Shown: positions 6,658 through 14,262 of the stretch, in pieces
Layout: each line of letters opens with the position of its first letter
How positions within the stretch are numbered: the first letter of the stretch is position 1
Origin: a virus
Strand: one strand, 5' to 3'
Length of the DNA stretch: 22,896 nucleotides
Virus record (IMG/VR): IMGVR_UViG_3300032291_001683
Span: 1 to 22,896 of that record
Translations under genes and position numbers: made by a program
The notes under the pieces: generated by a model
Seen by the model: only the letters and a program-made list of their open reading frames with translations
Told to the model about the DNA's origin: nothing
The model's database searches: none

Positions 6658-7455
6658 ATGGGAAATATAATACTAACAGAAAGCCAATATTCAAGAATAA
6701 AAAACTTTTTAGTTGAAAGTGAAATAACTAAATCTTTTTTACTTGAACAGAATGTCACAATAGATAATAAAACAGGATTTGTAACCTTAACCAAAGATTT
6801 GAAATTCAAAGCCAAAGATGAGTACGACCGAGAAAAAGAGATTGATATAGTAGGTAATAATGCAAAATTATACCCAACACCAAAAGGAAATGTTGGTGGT
6901 GAAGTATTGATTAAAATGACTAATGTAGGATTCCAAGGACCCCAAAATTATGCAAAAAATAAAGTATATTTTATGTGTAAAACAAGTGAATTTATGATCG
7001 GTAAAGTTAAATATAAAATTACTGATAAAAACTTGGTTTCTGAGATTTGTAAGTCTGTTCAGATTAAGAAAAACTTATCCACAACTTTTGGTACTGAAGC
7101 CGTTGGGGGTGGATTAGGTTATACTCAAAAATATGATCAACCAATAACAAGCCAAGATGGTAAAAAAATGACAATACCAAAAGGAACAGGTTTTGTTCCT
7201 AAAAAAGATGGTGCTGGTGCTAGTTTTAAACTTGGAAATGATTTTGGTTGGTTTGATTGTAAAACTAAAAACTTTGTGATAAATAAAGTTAAATATACTA
7301 GTGATACTTTATCTAAAACACTATCGGCAAAATTGTGTAAATCTGAAACTCCGGCACCAAACGTAGTTGGTGGAGGTGGTGGAACTAATACATCTGGTTC
7401 GAAAGGAGGAGGATCTTCTACAGCACTTCCACCTGATATTGATTTATATATTTAA
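6658..7455 (+). CDS. Leader-bearing protein with internal Cys-containing repeat
   Basis: A 265-residue protein starting with the shared leader (MGNIILTESQYSRIKNFLVE) and the motif FLLEQN at about 27-32, where an (L/I)xE-type cleavage could fall. A duplicated module follows: about residues 105-133 and 199-229 share FxCKTxxFxIxKVKY and end LxxxxCKS. The C-terminus is a Gly/Ser-rich linker and a short tail (ALPPDIDLYI). No membrane segment or enzyme motif is visible. It starts 4 nt after the previous stop, so it is cotranscribed with the 6225 gene and shares its probable virion or wall-associated role. Family not recognised. Confidence 0.78.
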   Translation: MGNIILTESQYSRIKNFLVESEITKSFLLEQNVTIDNKTGFVTLTKDLKFKAKDEYDREKEIDIVGNNAKLYPTPKGNVGGEVLIKMTNVGFQGPQNYAKNKVYFMCKTSEFMIGKVKYKITDKNLVSEICKSVQIKKNLSTTFGTEAVGGGLGYTQKYDQPITSQDGKKMTIPKGTGFVPKKDGAGASFKLGNDFGWFDCKTKNFVINKVKYTSDTLSKTLSAKLCKSETPAPNVVGGGGGTNTSGSKGGGSSTALPPDIDLYI

Positions 7456-7495
7456 AATATAAATAATTTATATAATATTTATTAAAAAAAAAGAA

Positions 7496-8479
7496 ATGAA
7501 AAATAAGTTACATATGACAGAAAGTGAAATGAAAAGAATACTTTCGCTTCACAAAGAACGAATTGATAAAGAAAGAAAAATTATCAAAGAACAAAACGAA
7601 GGGATCGAAGAAGATGTTGATCCAGGACAATCTACAGGTAGAATCTTTGCTGGTTCTGCTGGTGGAGCGGCACTTGGTGCTGGTGTTGGAGCTCTTTTAA
7701 CAATACCTTTAGGTGGTGTTGGTGCTGCTCCAGGATCTATTATTGGTGCAGGTGTTGGAGCTTTAGCGGGTTGGTTAACAACAGGAGGTGGATATGCCGA
7801 AAGAGTTCAAAAATTATTTAAATTTTGTAGAGATCACAGATCAGATTTAACTAAACCTGTAAACTCTATAGATAGAATTAGAGATATTGCAGACAATCTA
7901 AGATCCGCAGTTTCAGGTCTTGGAACTGATGAAGTTTTAATTGCAAAAAATCTTAGAAAACTCAAAACAATTCCTGATCTTTGTAAGTTGAGTCAAGTAT
8001 ATAATCAAAGATACAATGAAACTTTATTTGATGCATTAAATGGTGATATTGACCAAGATGGTGAATGGAGAGATTTTGTATGGGTTCCACTTTCTGAATT
8101 AACAAAAAACACAAAAAAAGTAGATCCTTCCAAGTTAAAAGAAAATGCTAAGAAATGTGGTTGGGGTAGTGATATTGATGGTTATAGAAATTCAGGTTGG
8201 AGATGTCCAAAAAGTAAAAAACCAAATCCTAACCCAAATCCTAACCCAAATCCTAATCCAAGTCCATACCCACCGAGTCCTGTTCCTGGAGGTGGTGGAT
8301 ACTACTTTGATTACGAAAAAATAATGAAAGAGATAAATTCGAAATGTAAAGGAACACCTACACCTGGTGGAGGTGGAGAAGAAATTCAAAATATTGAATG
8401 GAGCGTAACTGACGTAAATCAACCAACAAAAGACACCAAAGTTTCTTCAGAAACAATGAATACACTATTTAAAAATTAA
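7496..8479 (+). CDS. Leader-bearing protein with glycine zipper and annexin-like repeat
   Basis: A 327-residue mosaic. Residues 1-34 are the shared leader (MKNKLHMTESEMKRILSLHK ... IIKEQN). Residues about 48-98 form two Gly/Ala-rich hydrophobic stretches typical of glycine-zipper membrane or pore-forming segments. Residues about 125-185 (LRSAVSGLGTDEVLIAKNLR and onward to LFDALNGDID) match the annexin repeat pattern with its GLGTDE signature. A Cys-rich region, an (NP)n linker, Gly-rich loops and a C-terminal SSETMNTLFKN follow; that tail resembles the one in the 6225 protein. A membrane-interacting virion protein delivered with DNA is one reading. It has an A-rich upstream region with TATTTATT at 7476-7483. 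Confidence 0.78.
   Translation: MKNKLHMTESEMKRILSLHKERIDKERKIIKEQNEGIEEDVDPGQSTGRIFAGSAGGAALGAGVGALLTIPLGGVGAAPGSIIGAGVGALAGWLTTGGGYAERVQKLFKFCRDHRSDLTKPVNSIDRIRDIADNLRSAVSGLGTDEVLIAKNLRKLKTIPDLCKLSQVYNQRYNETLFDALNGDIDQDGEWRDFVWVPLSELTKNTKKVDPSKLKENAKKCGWGSDIDGYRNSGWRCPKSKKPNPNPNPNPNPNPSPYPPSPVPGGGGYYFDYEKIMKEINSKCKGTPTPGGGGEEIQNIEWSVTDVNQPTKDTKVSSETMNTLFKN
8222..8257 (+). repeat. Three 12-bp in-frame repeats encoding Pro-Asn
   Basis: CCAAATCCTAAC occurs three times in tandem (last copy ends in T) and encodes the Pro-Asn linker of the 7496 protein. Copy number changes would keep frame and only change linker length. Confidence 0.85.
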
Positions 8480-8484
8480 AAAAT

Positions 8485-8646
8485 ATGGAAAAGAGAAGAT
8501 TATTAGAGCAGACCATGAGTCAAATTAAAGAAGTTCAAAGTAAATTAAATAGTTGTTTTAATGCAGGTTTAGTTGTTGACGGAAAACTAGGACCCAAAAC
8601 CGCAAATGCAATTATGAAACATCTCGGTATTAATATATCGAAATAA
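8485..8646 (+). CDS. Small peptidoglycan-binding-like protein
   Basis: A 53-residue ORF starting MEKRRLLEQTMSQIKEVQSK, beginning 5 nt after the previous stop. Its second half, VVDGKLGPKTANAIMKHLG, is a clear match to the PG_binding_1 pattern (VDGxxGxxTxxAI). A full domain has about 60 residues, so this is a minimal version. The N-terminus RRLLEQ carries an LxE motif like the ends of the leaders in the preceding proteins. It is the last gene of the 6225-8646 cluster and is followed by a terminator. It probably binds cell wall as part of a virion or lysis apparatus; binding is inferred from the motif. Confidence 0.72.
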   Translation: MEKRRLLEQTMSQIKEVQSKLNSCFNAGLVVDGKLGPKTANAIMKHLGINISK

Positions 8647-8664
8647 TATTTTTAGAATTCACAT

Positions 8665-8689
8665 AAAGGGAGTTTAACTCCCTTTTTTT
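8665..8689 (+). terminator. Intrinsic terminator
   Basis: AAAGGGAG (8665-8672) pairs with CTCCCTTT (8678-8685) around TTTAA and continues into a run of T. It ends the leader-protein cluster and lies just before the promoter of the kinase gene. Confidence 0.88.
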
Positions 8690-8705
8690 ATTTAATTTTT
8701 TTTCT

Positions 8706-8713
8706 TATCTTTG
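8706..8713 (+). promoter_or_regulatory. TATCTTTG promoter element of a leaderless gene
   Basis: TATCTTTG fits the Bacteroidota -7 element TAnnTTTG. Exactly 4 nt (TTGT) separate it from the ATG at 8718, so transcription should begin at or next to the start codon. No clear TTG lies about 20 nt upstream. Confidence 0.65.
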
Positions 8714-8717
8714 TTGT

Positions 8718-9107
8718 ATGGAAAAAATGATTTATTTAGTAAGAGGAATACCGGGAAGTGGTAAATCAACATTTGCAAAAACTTTGGGTGGAGAACATTA
8801 CGAAGCCGATATGTTTTTTATAGATGGGAACGGTGAATATAAATTTGATGGCTCAAAAATTAAATGGGCTCACGAATGGTGTCAAGATATGGTTTATATG
8901 GATATGATAAAAGAAATACCAAAAATTGTCGTTTCAAACACATTTACACAAGAGTGGGAAATGCAACCTTATTTTGAATTAGCAAAAAAATATGGGTATA
9001 AAGTCTTTTCAATTATTGTTGAGAATAGACACGAAGGAATAAATGAACATGGTGTTCCTGAAGAAAAAATAGAACAAATGAAAAACCGTTTTGAAATAAA
9101 ATTATGA
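8718..9107 (+). CDS. P-loop nucleic-acid kinase-like protein (N4BP2/PNK-like)
   Basis: A 129-residue P-loop protein with Walker A GIPGSGKST at residues 10-18, an Asp-containing strand (EADMFF), and a C-terminal pattern HEGINEHGVPEEKIEQMKNRFE typical of NEDD4-binding-protein-2-like/AAA_33 kinases related to polynucleotide kinase 5'-kinase domains. It is shorter than typical polynucleotide kinases and has no phosphatase domain of its own, but it overlaps a metallophosphoesterase gene by 4 nt (ATGA), so the two are translationally coupled. Phosphorylation of RNA or DNA 5' ends is the likely role; the exact substrate is not shown. The gene appears leaderless. Confidence 0.85.
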   Translation: MEKMIYLVRGIPGSGKSTFAKTLGGEHYEADMFFIDGNGEYKFDGSKIKWAHEWCQDMVYMDMIKEIPKIVVSNTFTQEWEMQPYFELAKKYGYKVFSIIVENRHEGINEHGVPEEKIEQMKNRFEIKL

Positions 9108-9760
9108 TGAAATTTGATAAAATATTAACGTTTGGTAATGTGTGGATTACATCTGATACACATTACCACCACACAAATATCTGTCGAGGAGTTACAAGAT
9201 GGAGAACTTTAGATGGTAAAATTCCTATTAATCAAACAAGAAATTTTCAAGATCTTGATGAAATGGATTCTGTTATTGTTAATAACATAAATTCAAAAGT
9301 CGGACCCAATGATACTTTAATCCATTTGGGTGATGTGGCTTTTGGTGGGTTTGAAAAGATTGGTGAATTTTTGAATCGACTTGTTTGTAAAAATATTCAC
9401 CTTGTTTTAGGAAACCACGATCACCATATTAGAAATAATAGAGAAAACATACAAGAAAGATTCTTAAGTGTTAGTGATTACTTACAAGTTAGAATATATG
9501 ATCAGGACTTTGTTTTAAGTCACTACCCATTTGCAAGTTGGAATGGATTAAACAAAGGTGTAATCCATCTTTATGGACACATACATTCAGGATATAAAAA
9601 TAAATTCGGTAATGGTAAAAAAATGGATGTTGGTATGGATGGTAATGACATGCGACCATATAAATTATCAGAGATAGTTCATATGATGGATCGTCGAAAA
9701 ATTGGTTCAGATATAAACAATGACCACCATTTGGATGATTTGGTTGGGGTTGTGGGATAA
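9104..9760 (+). CDS. Calcineurin-like metallophosphoesterase
   Basis: A 218-residue enzyme with the full metallophosphoesterase motif set: SDTHYHH (17-23), HLGDVAFGG (74-82), LGNHDHH (102-108), the His of LSHYP (140) and YGHIHSG (157-163). All expected metal ligands are present. Small phage and bacterial members act as phosphatases or phosphodiesterases on nucleic acids or nucleotides. Coupling to a kinase recalls bacterial Pnkp, where a kinase and a metallophosphoesterase heal broken RNA ends, so a 2',3'-cyclic or 3'-phosphate removing role is plausible. Start choice: ATG 9104 gives the ATGA overlap; an ATG at 9107 is also possible. Confidence 0.9.
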   Translation: MMKFDKILTFGNVWITSDTHYHHTNICRGVTRWRTLDGKIPINQTRNFQDLDEMDSVIVNNINSKVGPNDTLIHLGDVAFGGFEKIGEFLNRLVCKNIHLVLGNHDHHIRNNRENIQERFLSVSDYLQVRIYDQDFVLSHYPFASWNGLNKGVIHLYGHIHSGYKNKFGNGKKMDVGMDGNDMRPYKLSEIVHMMDRRKIGSDINNDHHLDDLVGVVG

Positions 9761-9775
9761 ACCATAACTCCAACA

Positions 9776-9783
9776 TATTTATA
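9776..9783 (+). promoter_or_regulatory. TATTTATA box 3 nt before a start codon
   Basis: TATTTATA, ATT, then the ATG of the metalloprotease gene. Same arrangement as at 2934-2941 and on the minus strand at 4921-4914. Candidate phage-specific promoter element. Confidence 0.4.
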
Positions 9784-9786
9784 ATT

Positions 9787-11037
9787 ATGAGAAACATTAT
9801 TATCACCGAAAGTCAATTAAGACTGATTACCGAAGCCTTGGGTGTTCCTGAAAATATTTTGGATGCCGCTGACATGTTATATGATGTTGTTGAAAATGAC
9901 ATCAGATCAATAGACGACATTCAAGATAGATATAATTTTAAGGGTAAAATTGATTTTGAATTGGGTGATAAGAAGAAAATAAGAATCGACTCTTATGAAC
10001 TTAATGTAAAAATCGAAGAAATGGAAGATGAAGAGGGGGTTTTAGACATCATTTCAATGGGTATGGGAGGAAGATTTGGTTTTGATAGAGATGTTTATTT
10101 AAAAATAAATGAACCTTCAACCATCTTGAACTTAGATATAACTTTTGCTGTTGGTGACAATTGGAAACCAGAAGGACTTATCGCTAAAATGGAAGAGGAA
10201 AGAGACGAAAACGTATCGGCTTTGGCTCATGAGATAAAACATAAATACGATAAACAAGCTAAAGAATATAGTCGTATGGGTCCTGATGCGGTTTATCAAG
10301 CAACACAACAAAAAGGGAATTTTGCAATACCTGCAATCGATAGGGTTTTTTATAGATTTATGTATTACATTCATGCAATTGAAAACCTTGTTAGACCAAC
10401 AGAGGTTGCATACTCAATGAAAAGAAAGAACATTACAAAATCACAGTTCAAAGACTTTTTAGAGGATAATAGAGTTTATAAAGAATTATTAAGAATTAAA
10501 AACTACACTTTTGATAATTTTATACAAGATTTAAAACAACAAGAAGATAGATTGGATGCTCTTTTAGAACACATCGGTGAAGACCCATCTGACATGTCTA
10601 TTGATGAAAAAATAAACAAAGTATTAGAACTTGTTTATATTGATTTAGTAAATAACAGAATGGATCTTTTTATGCAAATGACTCAAGGTCCTATGGATGA
10701 CTTTTTAACATTTGGAGCACAACTTGGAATGATACCACCAGGATCTGAAGAAAAAATGAAACAACTTCAAAAAACAAATGAGATTAGACGAAAGTTTTTA
10801 TCACGAACTATGAGGTATGAAAAAAATCCAACTAAGTTTTTTGAGGACGAATTTGAAGAATTTAATTATATTGCAAACAAAATGTTAAAGAAAATTTCTA
10901 AACTATATGCAATGGCAAAAGACGACGAACAAGTTAGTGAATCGATTATAAATTGGGATCTTCACCAACAAATTATGGAAAAAAAATATGGAAAAAGAAA
11001 AATTGAAAAGAAATACAAAAATTGGAATCTTAAATAA
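9787..11037 (+). CDS. Leader-bearing HEXXH metalloprotease
   Basis: A 416-residue protein. It begins with the shared leader (MRNIIITESQLRLITEALGV), including ITE sites, and then carries a zincin motif ALAHEIKHKYD with HEIKH at residues 148-152. The stretch RPTEVAYSM (about 203-211) could provide the third zinc ligand (Glu206), as in gluzincin-like enzymes. A long helical region follows, rich in Met and charged residues. There is no signal peptide. The leader suggests the protease is packaged into or processed with the virion; it might act on host proteins after injection or in maturation. Its 3' end overlaps the RlpA-like gene by 50 nt in another frame. Confidence 0.82.
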   Translation: MRNIIITESQLRLITEALGVPENILDAADMLYDVVENDIRSIDDIQDRYNFKGKIDFELGDKKKIRIDSYELNVKIEEMEDEEGVLDIISMGMGGRFGFDRDVYLKINEPSTILNLDITFAVGDNWKPEGLIAKMEEERDENVSALAHEIKHKYDKQAKEYSRMGPDAVYQATQQKGNFAIPAIDRVFYRFMYYIHAIENLVRPTEVAYSMKRKNITKSQFKDFLEDNRVYKELLRIKNYTFDNFIQDLKQQEDRLDALLEHIGEDPSDMSIDEKINKVLELVYIDLVNNRMDLFMQMTQGPMDDFLTFGAQLGMIPPGSEEKMKQLQKTNEIRRKFLSRTMRYEKNPTKFFEDEFEEFNYIANKMLKKISKLYAMAKDDEQVSESIINWDLHQQIMEKKYGKRKIEKKYKNWNLK

Positions 11038-11395
11038 ATTATTGGTTTTTACACCATTACTATTATTATCTTTTATTTTAACAACACCTGAATATAAAGG
11101 AACCGCCACTTACTACGGGCAACATTGGACAGGTAGATTAACAGCATCAGGAGAAAGATTTCATGCCGATAGTTTAACCGCAGCTCACAAATACTTTAAG
11201 TTTGGAACAATACTAAAAGTTATTAACCATCATAATGATTCAATTTGTTACGTTAAGGTAAATGATCGATTACCTAAATCTTCAAAAATGATAATTGATT
11301 TAAGTTATGGAACGGCCAAAAAACTTAATTTTTTAAAAAGAGGTGTAATAAATGTGACCCTTATTCCTGTTGATACGGTTGAGATTAGAAAATAA
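10988..11395 (+). CDS. RlpA-like double-psi beta-barrel protein
   Basis: A 135-residue protein with a basic N-terminus, one hydrophobic signal/anchor segment (about 14-32), and an RlpA-type double-psi beta-barrel: GTATYYGQHWTGRLTASGER (38-57), LTAAHKYFKFGT (63-74), VNDRLP with the conserved Asp at 93, and MIIDLSYGTAKKL. RlpA proteins are periplasmic lytic transglycosylases or peptidoglycan binders. There is no SPOR domain, so this is the bare catalytic module. Export by the host Sec system would place it at the wall, consistent with a role in lysis or local wall opening. It overlaps the protease gene by 50 nt, an unusually long out-of-frame overlap here. Confidence 0.87.
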   Translation: MEKEKLKRNTKIGILNKLLVFTPLLLLSFILTTPEYKGTATYYGQHWTGRLTASGERFHADSLTAAHKYFKFGTILKVINHHNDSICYVKVNDRLPKSSKMIIDLSYGTAKKLNFLKRGVINVTLIPVDTVEIRK

Positions 11396-11416
11396 TAAAT
11401 GAAATAGGTGGTTTGC

Positions 11417-11536
11417 TCAATACACGATAATTGATATACAACAATCAAGTAGTTCTTTGTATTTATTATAGTATCTCGACCGGCCCATGGTAGATGGGGG
11501 TTTCCAATTAGGATTCTTCAAGTGAGTATAACAATT
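11417..11536 (-). pseudogene. Possible minus-strand coding remnant
   Basis: The gap between the RlpA-like and T9SS genes is open on the minus strand and reads like real protein: KNPNWKPPSTMGRSRYYNKY, then KELLDCCISII and a stop at 11417. The open frame continues over the start of the T9SS gene to 11608, but that part looks like antisense of a signal peptide. It may be the 3' remnant of a gene cut off when the T9SS gene arrived, or chance. Family not recognised. The + strand of this 163-nt gap shows no clear promoter. Confidence 0.3.
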
Positions 11537-11558
11537 AATGCATTTTAATTTTATACAA

Positions 11559-14015
11559 ATGAAGAATTTATTATTATCAATTTTTGTTTTTTTTGCAAGT
11601 TTCGTCACTTTATCTCAATCTTGCACACATCAAATTTATTTAACGGACACTTGGGGTGATGGTTGGAACGGAGGTGCCGTTTCAGTTTCAGTTAATGGAA
11701 TGACAGTTTTAAGTAATATAACTCTATCATCTGGTTTAGGCCCTGCAATATTTAATTTTACTGCAAGTAGTGGGCAAACAATTAGAGTTTGGAGAACATT
11801 GTCAGGATCTTGGCCTTCAGAAATGAGAGTTCAAATCAGAAATAACACAGGGACAATTTTATTAAATACCATACAACCAACAACAGGAACGGCAACTTCA
11901 GGAGGATATACTTGTATTGCTTCGTGTTCTGGTGGAGGTGGTGGTGGAGGATGTGTTAATATATATTCTTATGGGTCGTTAACTGCACCATCTATACCAG
12001 GTGCTCAAATTATAAGTTCATGCACCTTTCAATCGGAGTATAATACCATTTTTAGTGTTGTTTCGGGAAGACAATATAGATCTACATATAATTTAGGTGG
12101 TTATATTACTGTAAGACATTCATCATATAATGGAACTGTGGTTGCGGCTGGTTTTTCACCCTTAACATGGACAGCTCCTGTGTCAGGAACTTATTATATT
12201 CATTACAATACCAATTCATCATGCGGGACAGCATCTAATTGTGGGACAACAACCATTGAATGTCTTTCTTGTTCGGCACCTGCAGCACCTGTAAATGATT
12301 TAGTCTGTAACGCAACTCCAATTGTTTGTGGACAAAGTTTAAGTGGAACTACTGTAAATGCCACAAATTCAGGTTTTGGTGAAAATAATTTTTGTAATGT
12401 ATCACAAACACAACCAGGTGTGTGGTATGTTGTTAGTGGTAATGGACAACAAATGACGGCTTCATTATGTGCAACCGCATGGGATAGTAAAATATCGGTA
12501 TTTAGTGGCCCTAATTGTTCATCACTAACTTGTGTTGGTGGAAATGATGATTGGGGTCCAATATGTTCTTCATCATCTGCGTCTTATACTTGGAATTCAT
12601 CGGTAGGGGTAAATTATTACATATTAGTTCATGGGTATAGCACTACAAGTCCATTTTCAATTGCATTAACTTGTGCCACACCACCACCCCCTTCACCAAC
12701 ATCAATCACGCAATCAATTAATCCAATCTGTTCGGGAGGATCAACCACTTTAACTGCGAATGGCGCCGTTGGAACGGTTTATTGGTATATTAATGGATGT
12801 GGTGTAACTCAGATTGGTGTAGGAAATTCCATCACGGTGTCTCCTACCACAACCACTACTTATAATGCTAGAAATTTCAACGGAGGTCTTTTTAGTAATG
12901 GATGTGTCTCTACTGCGGTTACCGTTAACCCAACACCAACAGTTTCGGTAAGTTCAGTAACAAACACAATTTGTTCGGGATCTAACACACAATTGATTTC
13001 ATCAGTGGGGAATAATGGAGGGTCACCAGTGACTTACTCATGGTCTCCATCTACAGGACTAACAAATCCAAACGCACCAAGTCCTTTTGCTTCACCAACA
13101 ACTAATCAATCATATACACTAACGGTGTCATCAAATGGATGTTCAAATACAACATCAACAACAATAAATGTTAATCCGTCTGTTGGATTTGTATCAACAA
13201 TATCAGGAAACAACACAATTATTGCAGGAACACAAGAAACATATTCAATAACACCTGTTCCAAACGCAAATTATCAATGGGAATACACAGAGTCAGTTAC
13301 AGCGCCTTTATGGAATAACATACCAAACTCTAATACACCATCAATATCTTTTTATTGGCCTCAAACAACAACTAATGGATCTGTTAGAGTTACGGTTTCA
13401 AATTCATCGAATTGTGGAACTCAAGTTAGATTTTTTAATATAATCACAAACGGAGCATTACCTGTGGAACTATTATCATTTGACGGAACTTGTAATGATA
13501 ATCTTATTACTTTAAATTGGAGAACTGCCACTGAATACAACACATCCCACTTTGATGTTCTTAAATCAAGAGATGGTGAGAATTGGTCTAAATTAACAAC
13601 GTTGAACTCTGCTGGTAACTCAACTCAAGAATTAAGTTATTCTACAGAAGATGAAAACGCAATTGACGGAAACAATTATTATAAATTAATGCAATATGAT
13701 ATAGATGGGGTTAGTGATGAATACGGACCAATCAATGTTATTTGTAATGGAAATTCAAAAGGGTATTTTTCAACGTTCCCAAACCCAAGTTCAGAATCTT
13801 TTCAAGTTGTGTTGAACAATAAAAACATGATTGGAAATGGTAAAATTGAAATTCAAGATTCAAAGGGGTCAATTGTTTTAGAAAAAGAAATTGAAATAAA
13901 GGGAGGTATTAATTTATATAATCTTGATATGTTAAATATTGTGTCGGGTGTATATTATATAAAAGTAACATCAAACGAGTTTTCAACTAATACCTTGAAA
14001 CAAATAATTAAATAA
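11559..14015 (+). CDS. Secreted multidomain protein with T9SS type A sorting domain
   Basis: An 818-residue exported protein. I start at ATG 11559 because MKNLLLSIFVFFASFVTLSQ is a typical signal peptide; the ATG at 11538 adds seven unlikely residues. After it come a domain with LTDTWGDGWNGGAVSVSVNG, a poly-Gly linker, a Cys-rich PPC-like region, two Ig-like repeats (each starting near ICSGG/ICSGS with WSPSTGL or YWYING), a domain starting LPVELLSFDGTC with LNWRTATEYN, and a final 75-80-residue Por-type T9SS sorting domain (FPNPSSESF ... SGVYYIKV). All are hallmarks of flavobacterial surface proteins. Sec export and then T9SS would put it on or outside the host surface. It was probably captured from a host; adhesion or receptor masking is an inference. 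Confidence 0.92.
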   Translation: MKNLLLSIFVFFASFVTLSQSCTHQIYLTDTWGDGWNGGAVSVSVNGMTVLSNITLSSGLGPAIFNFTASSGQTIRVWRTLSGSWPSEMRVQIRNNTGTILLNTIQPTTGTATSGGYTCIASCSGGGGGGGCVNIYSYGSLTAPSIPGAQIISSCTFQSEYNTIFSVVSGRQYRSTYNLGGYITVRHSSYNGTVVAAGFSPLTWTAPVSGTYYIHYNTNSSCGTASNCGTTTIECLSCSAPAAPVNDLVCNATPIVCGQSLSGTTVNATNSGFGENNFCNVSQTQPGVWYVVSGNGQQMTASLCATAWDSKISVFSGPNCSSLTCVGGNDDWGPICSSSSASYTWNSSVGVNYYILVHGYSTTSPFSIALTCATPPPPSPTSITQSINPICSGGSTTLTANGAVGTVYWYINGCGVTQIGVGNSITVSPTTTTTYNARNFNGGLFSNGCVSTAVTVNPTPTVSVSSVTNTICSGSNTQLISSVGNNGGSPVTYSWSPSTGLTNPNAPSPFASPTTNQSYTLTVSSNGCSNTTSTTINVNPSVGFVSTISGNNTIIAGTQETYSITPVPNANYQWEYTESVTAPLWNNIPNSNTPSISFYWPQTTTNGSVRVTVSNSSNCGTQVRFFNIITNGALPVELLSFDGTCNDNLITLNWRTATEYNTSHFDVLKSRDGENWSKLTTLNSAGNSTQELSYSTEDENAIDGNNYYKLMQYDIDGVSDEYGPINVICNGNSKGYFSTFPNPSSESFQVVLNNKNMIGNGKIEIQDSKGSIVLEKEIEIKGGINLYNLDMLNIVSGVYYIKVTSNEFSTNTLKQIIK

Positions 14016-14016
14016 T

Positions 14017-14220
14017 ATGGAAATAATAACCCTTGGGTTTTTTATTATCGTATTGGTTTATTTTGTAAGAGATCTTGTTGAGATATTATATACTTTTATC
14101 AGACTAAACTTTTTATATGGAGTGTCTTTAGTGGTCTTAATTCTGGTTTCGTTATTTTTATTTGTTTATTATAAGACAGTATTTCTTTGTTATTTACTAA
14201 ATAATGAAATTTTTAATTAA
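14017..14220 (+). CDS. Small two-helix membrane protein
   Basis: A 67-residue protein, almost entirely hydrophobic, with segments at about residues 3-24 (IITLGFFIIVLVYFVRDLVE) and 34-61 (YGVSLVVLILVSLFLFVYYK). It starts 1 nt after the T9SS gene stop, so it is probably cotranscribed. No family recognised. Size and topology would suit a holin-like or superinfection protein, but nothing specific supports either. Confidence 0.6.
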   Translation: MEIITLGFFIIVLVYFVRDLVEILYTFIRLNFLYGVSLVVLILVSLFLFVYYKTVFLCYLLNNEIFN

Positions 14221-14250
14221 AATAATTTCTATTCATTCAAATTAATTTCT

Positions 14251-14258
14251 TATCTTTG
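14251..14258 (+). promoter_or_regulatory. TATCTTTG promoter element of a leaderless GTG-start gene
   Basis: TATCTTTG is followed by 4 nt (TGAG) and the GTG at 14263. Identical element and spacing as at 8706. This spacing is what supports GTG as the start. Confidence 0.65.
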
Positions 14259-14262
14259 TGAG

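Noticed and set aside
7458-7465. TATAAATA (T4 late-promoter core) upstream of the 7496 gene
   Set aside because: The match lies in very AT-rich sequence 30 nt before the start and does not recur in this position before other genes; reported only as context for the TATTTAT box.
11538-11558. Longer start for the T9SS protein (MHFNFIQ extension)
   Set aside because: The extension would bury the signal peptide start; ATG 11559 gives a standard signal peptide.
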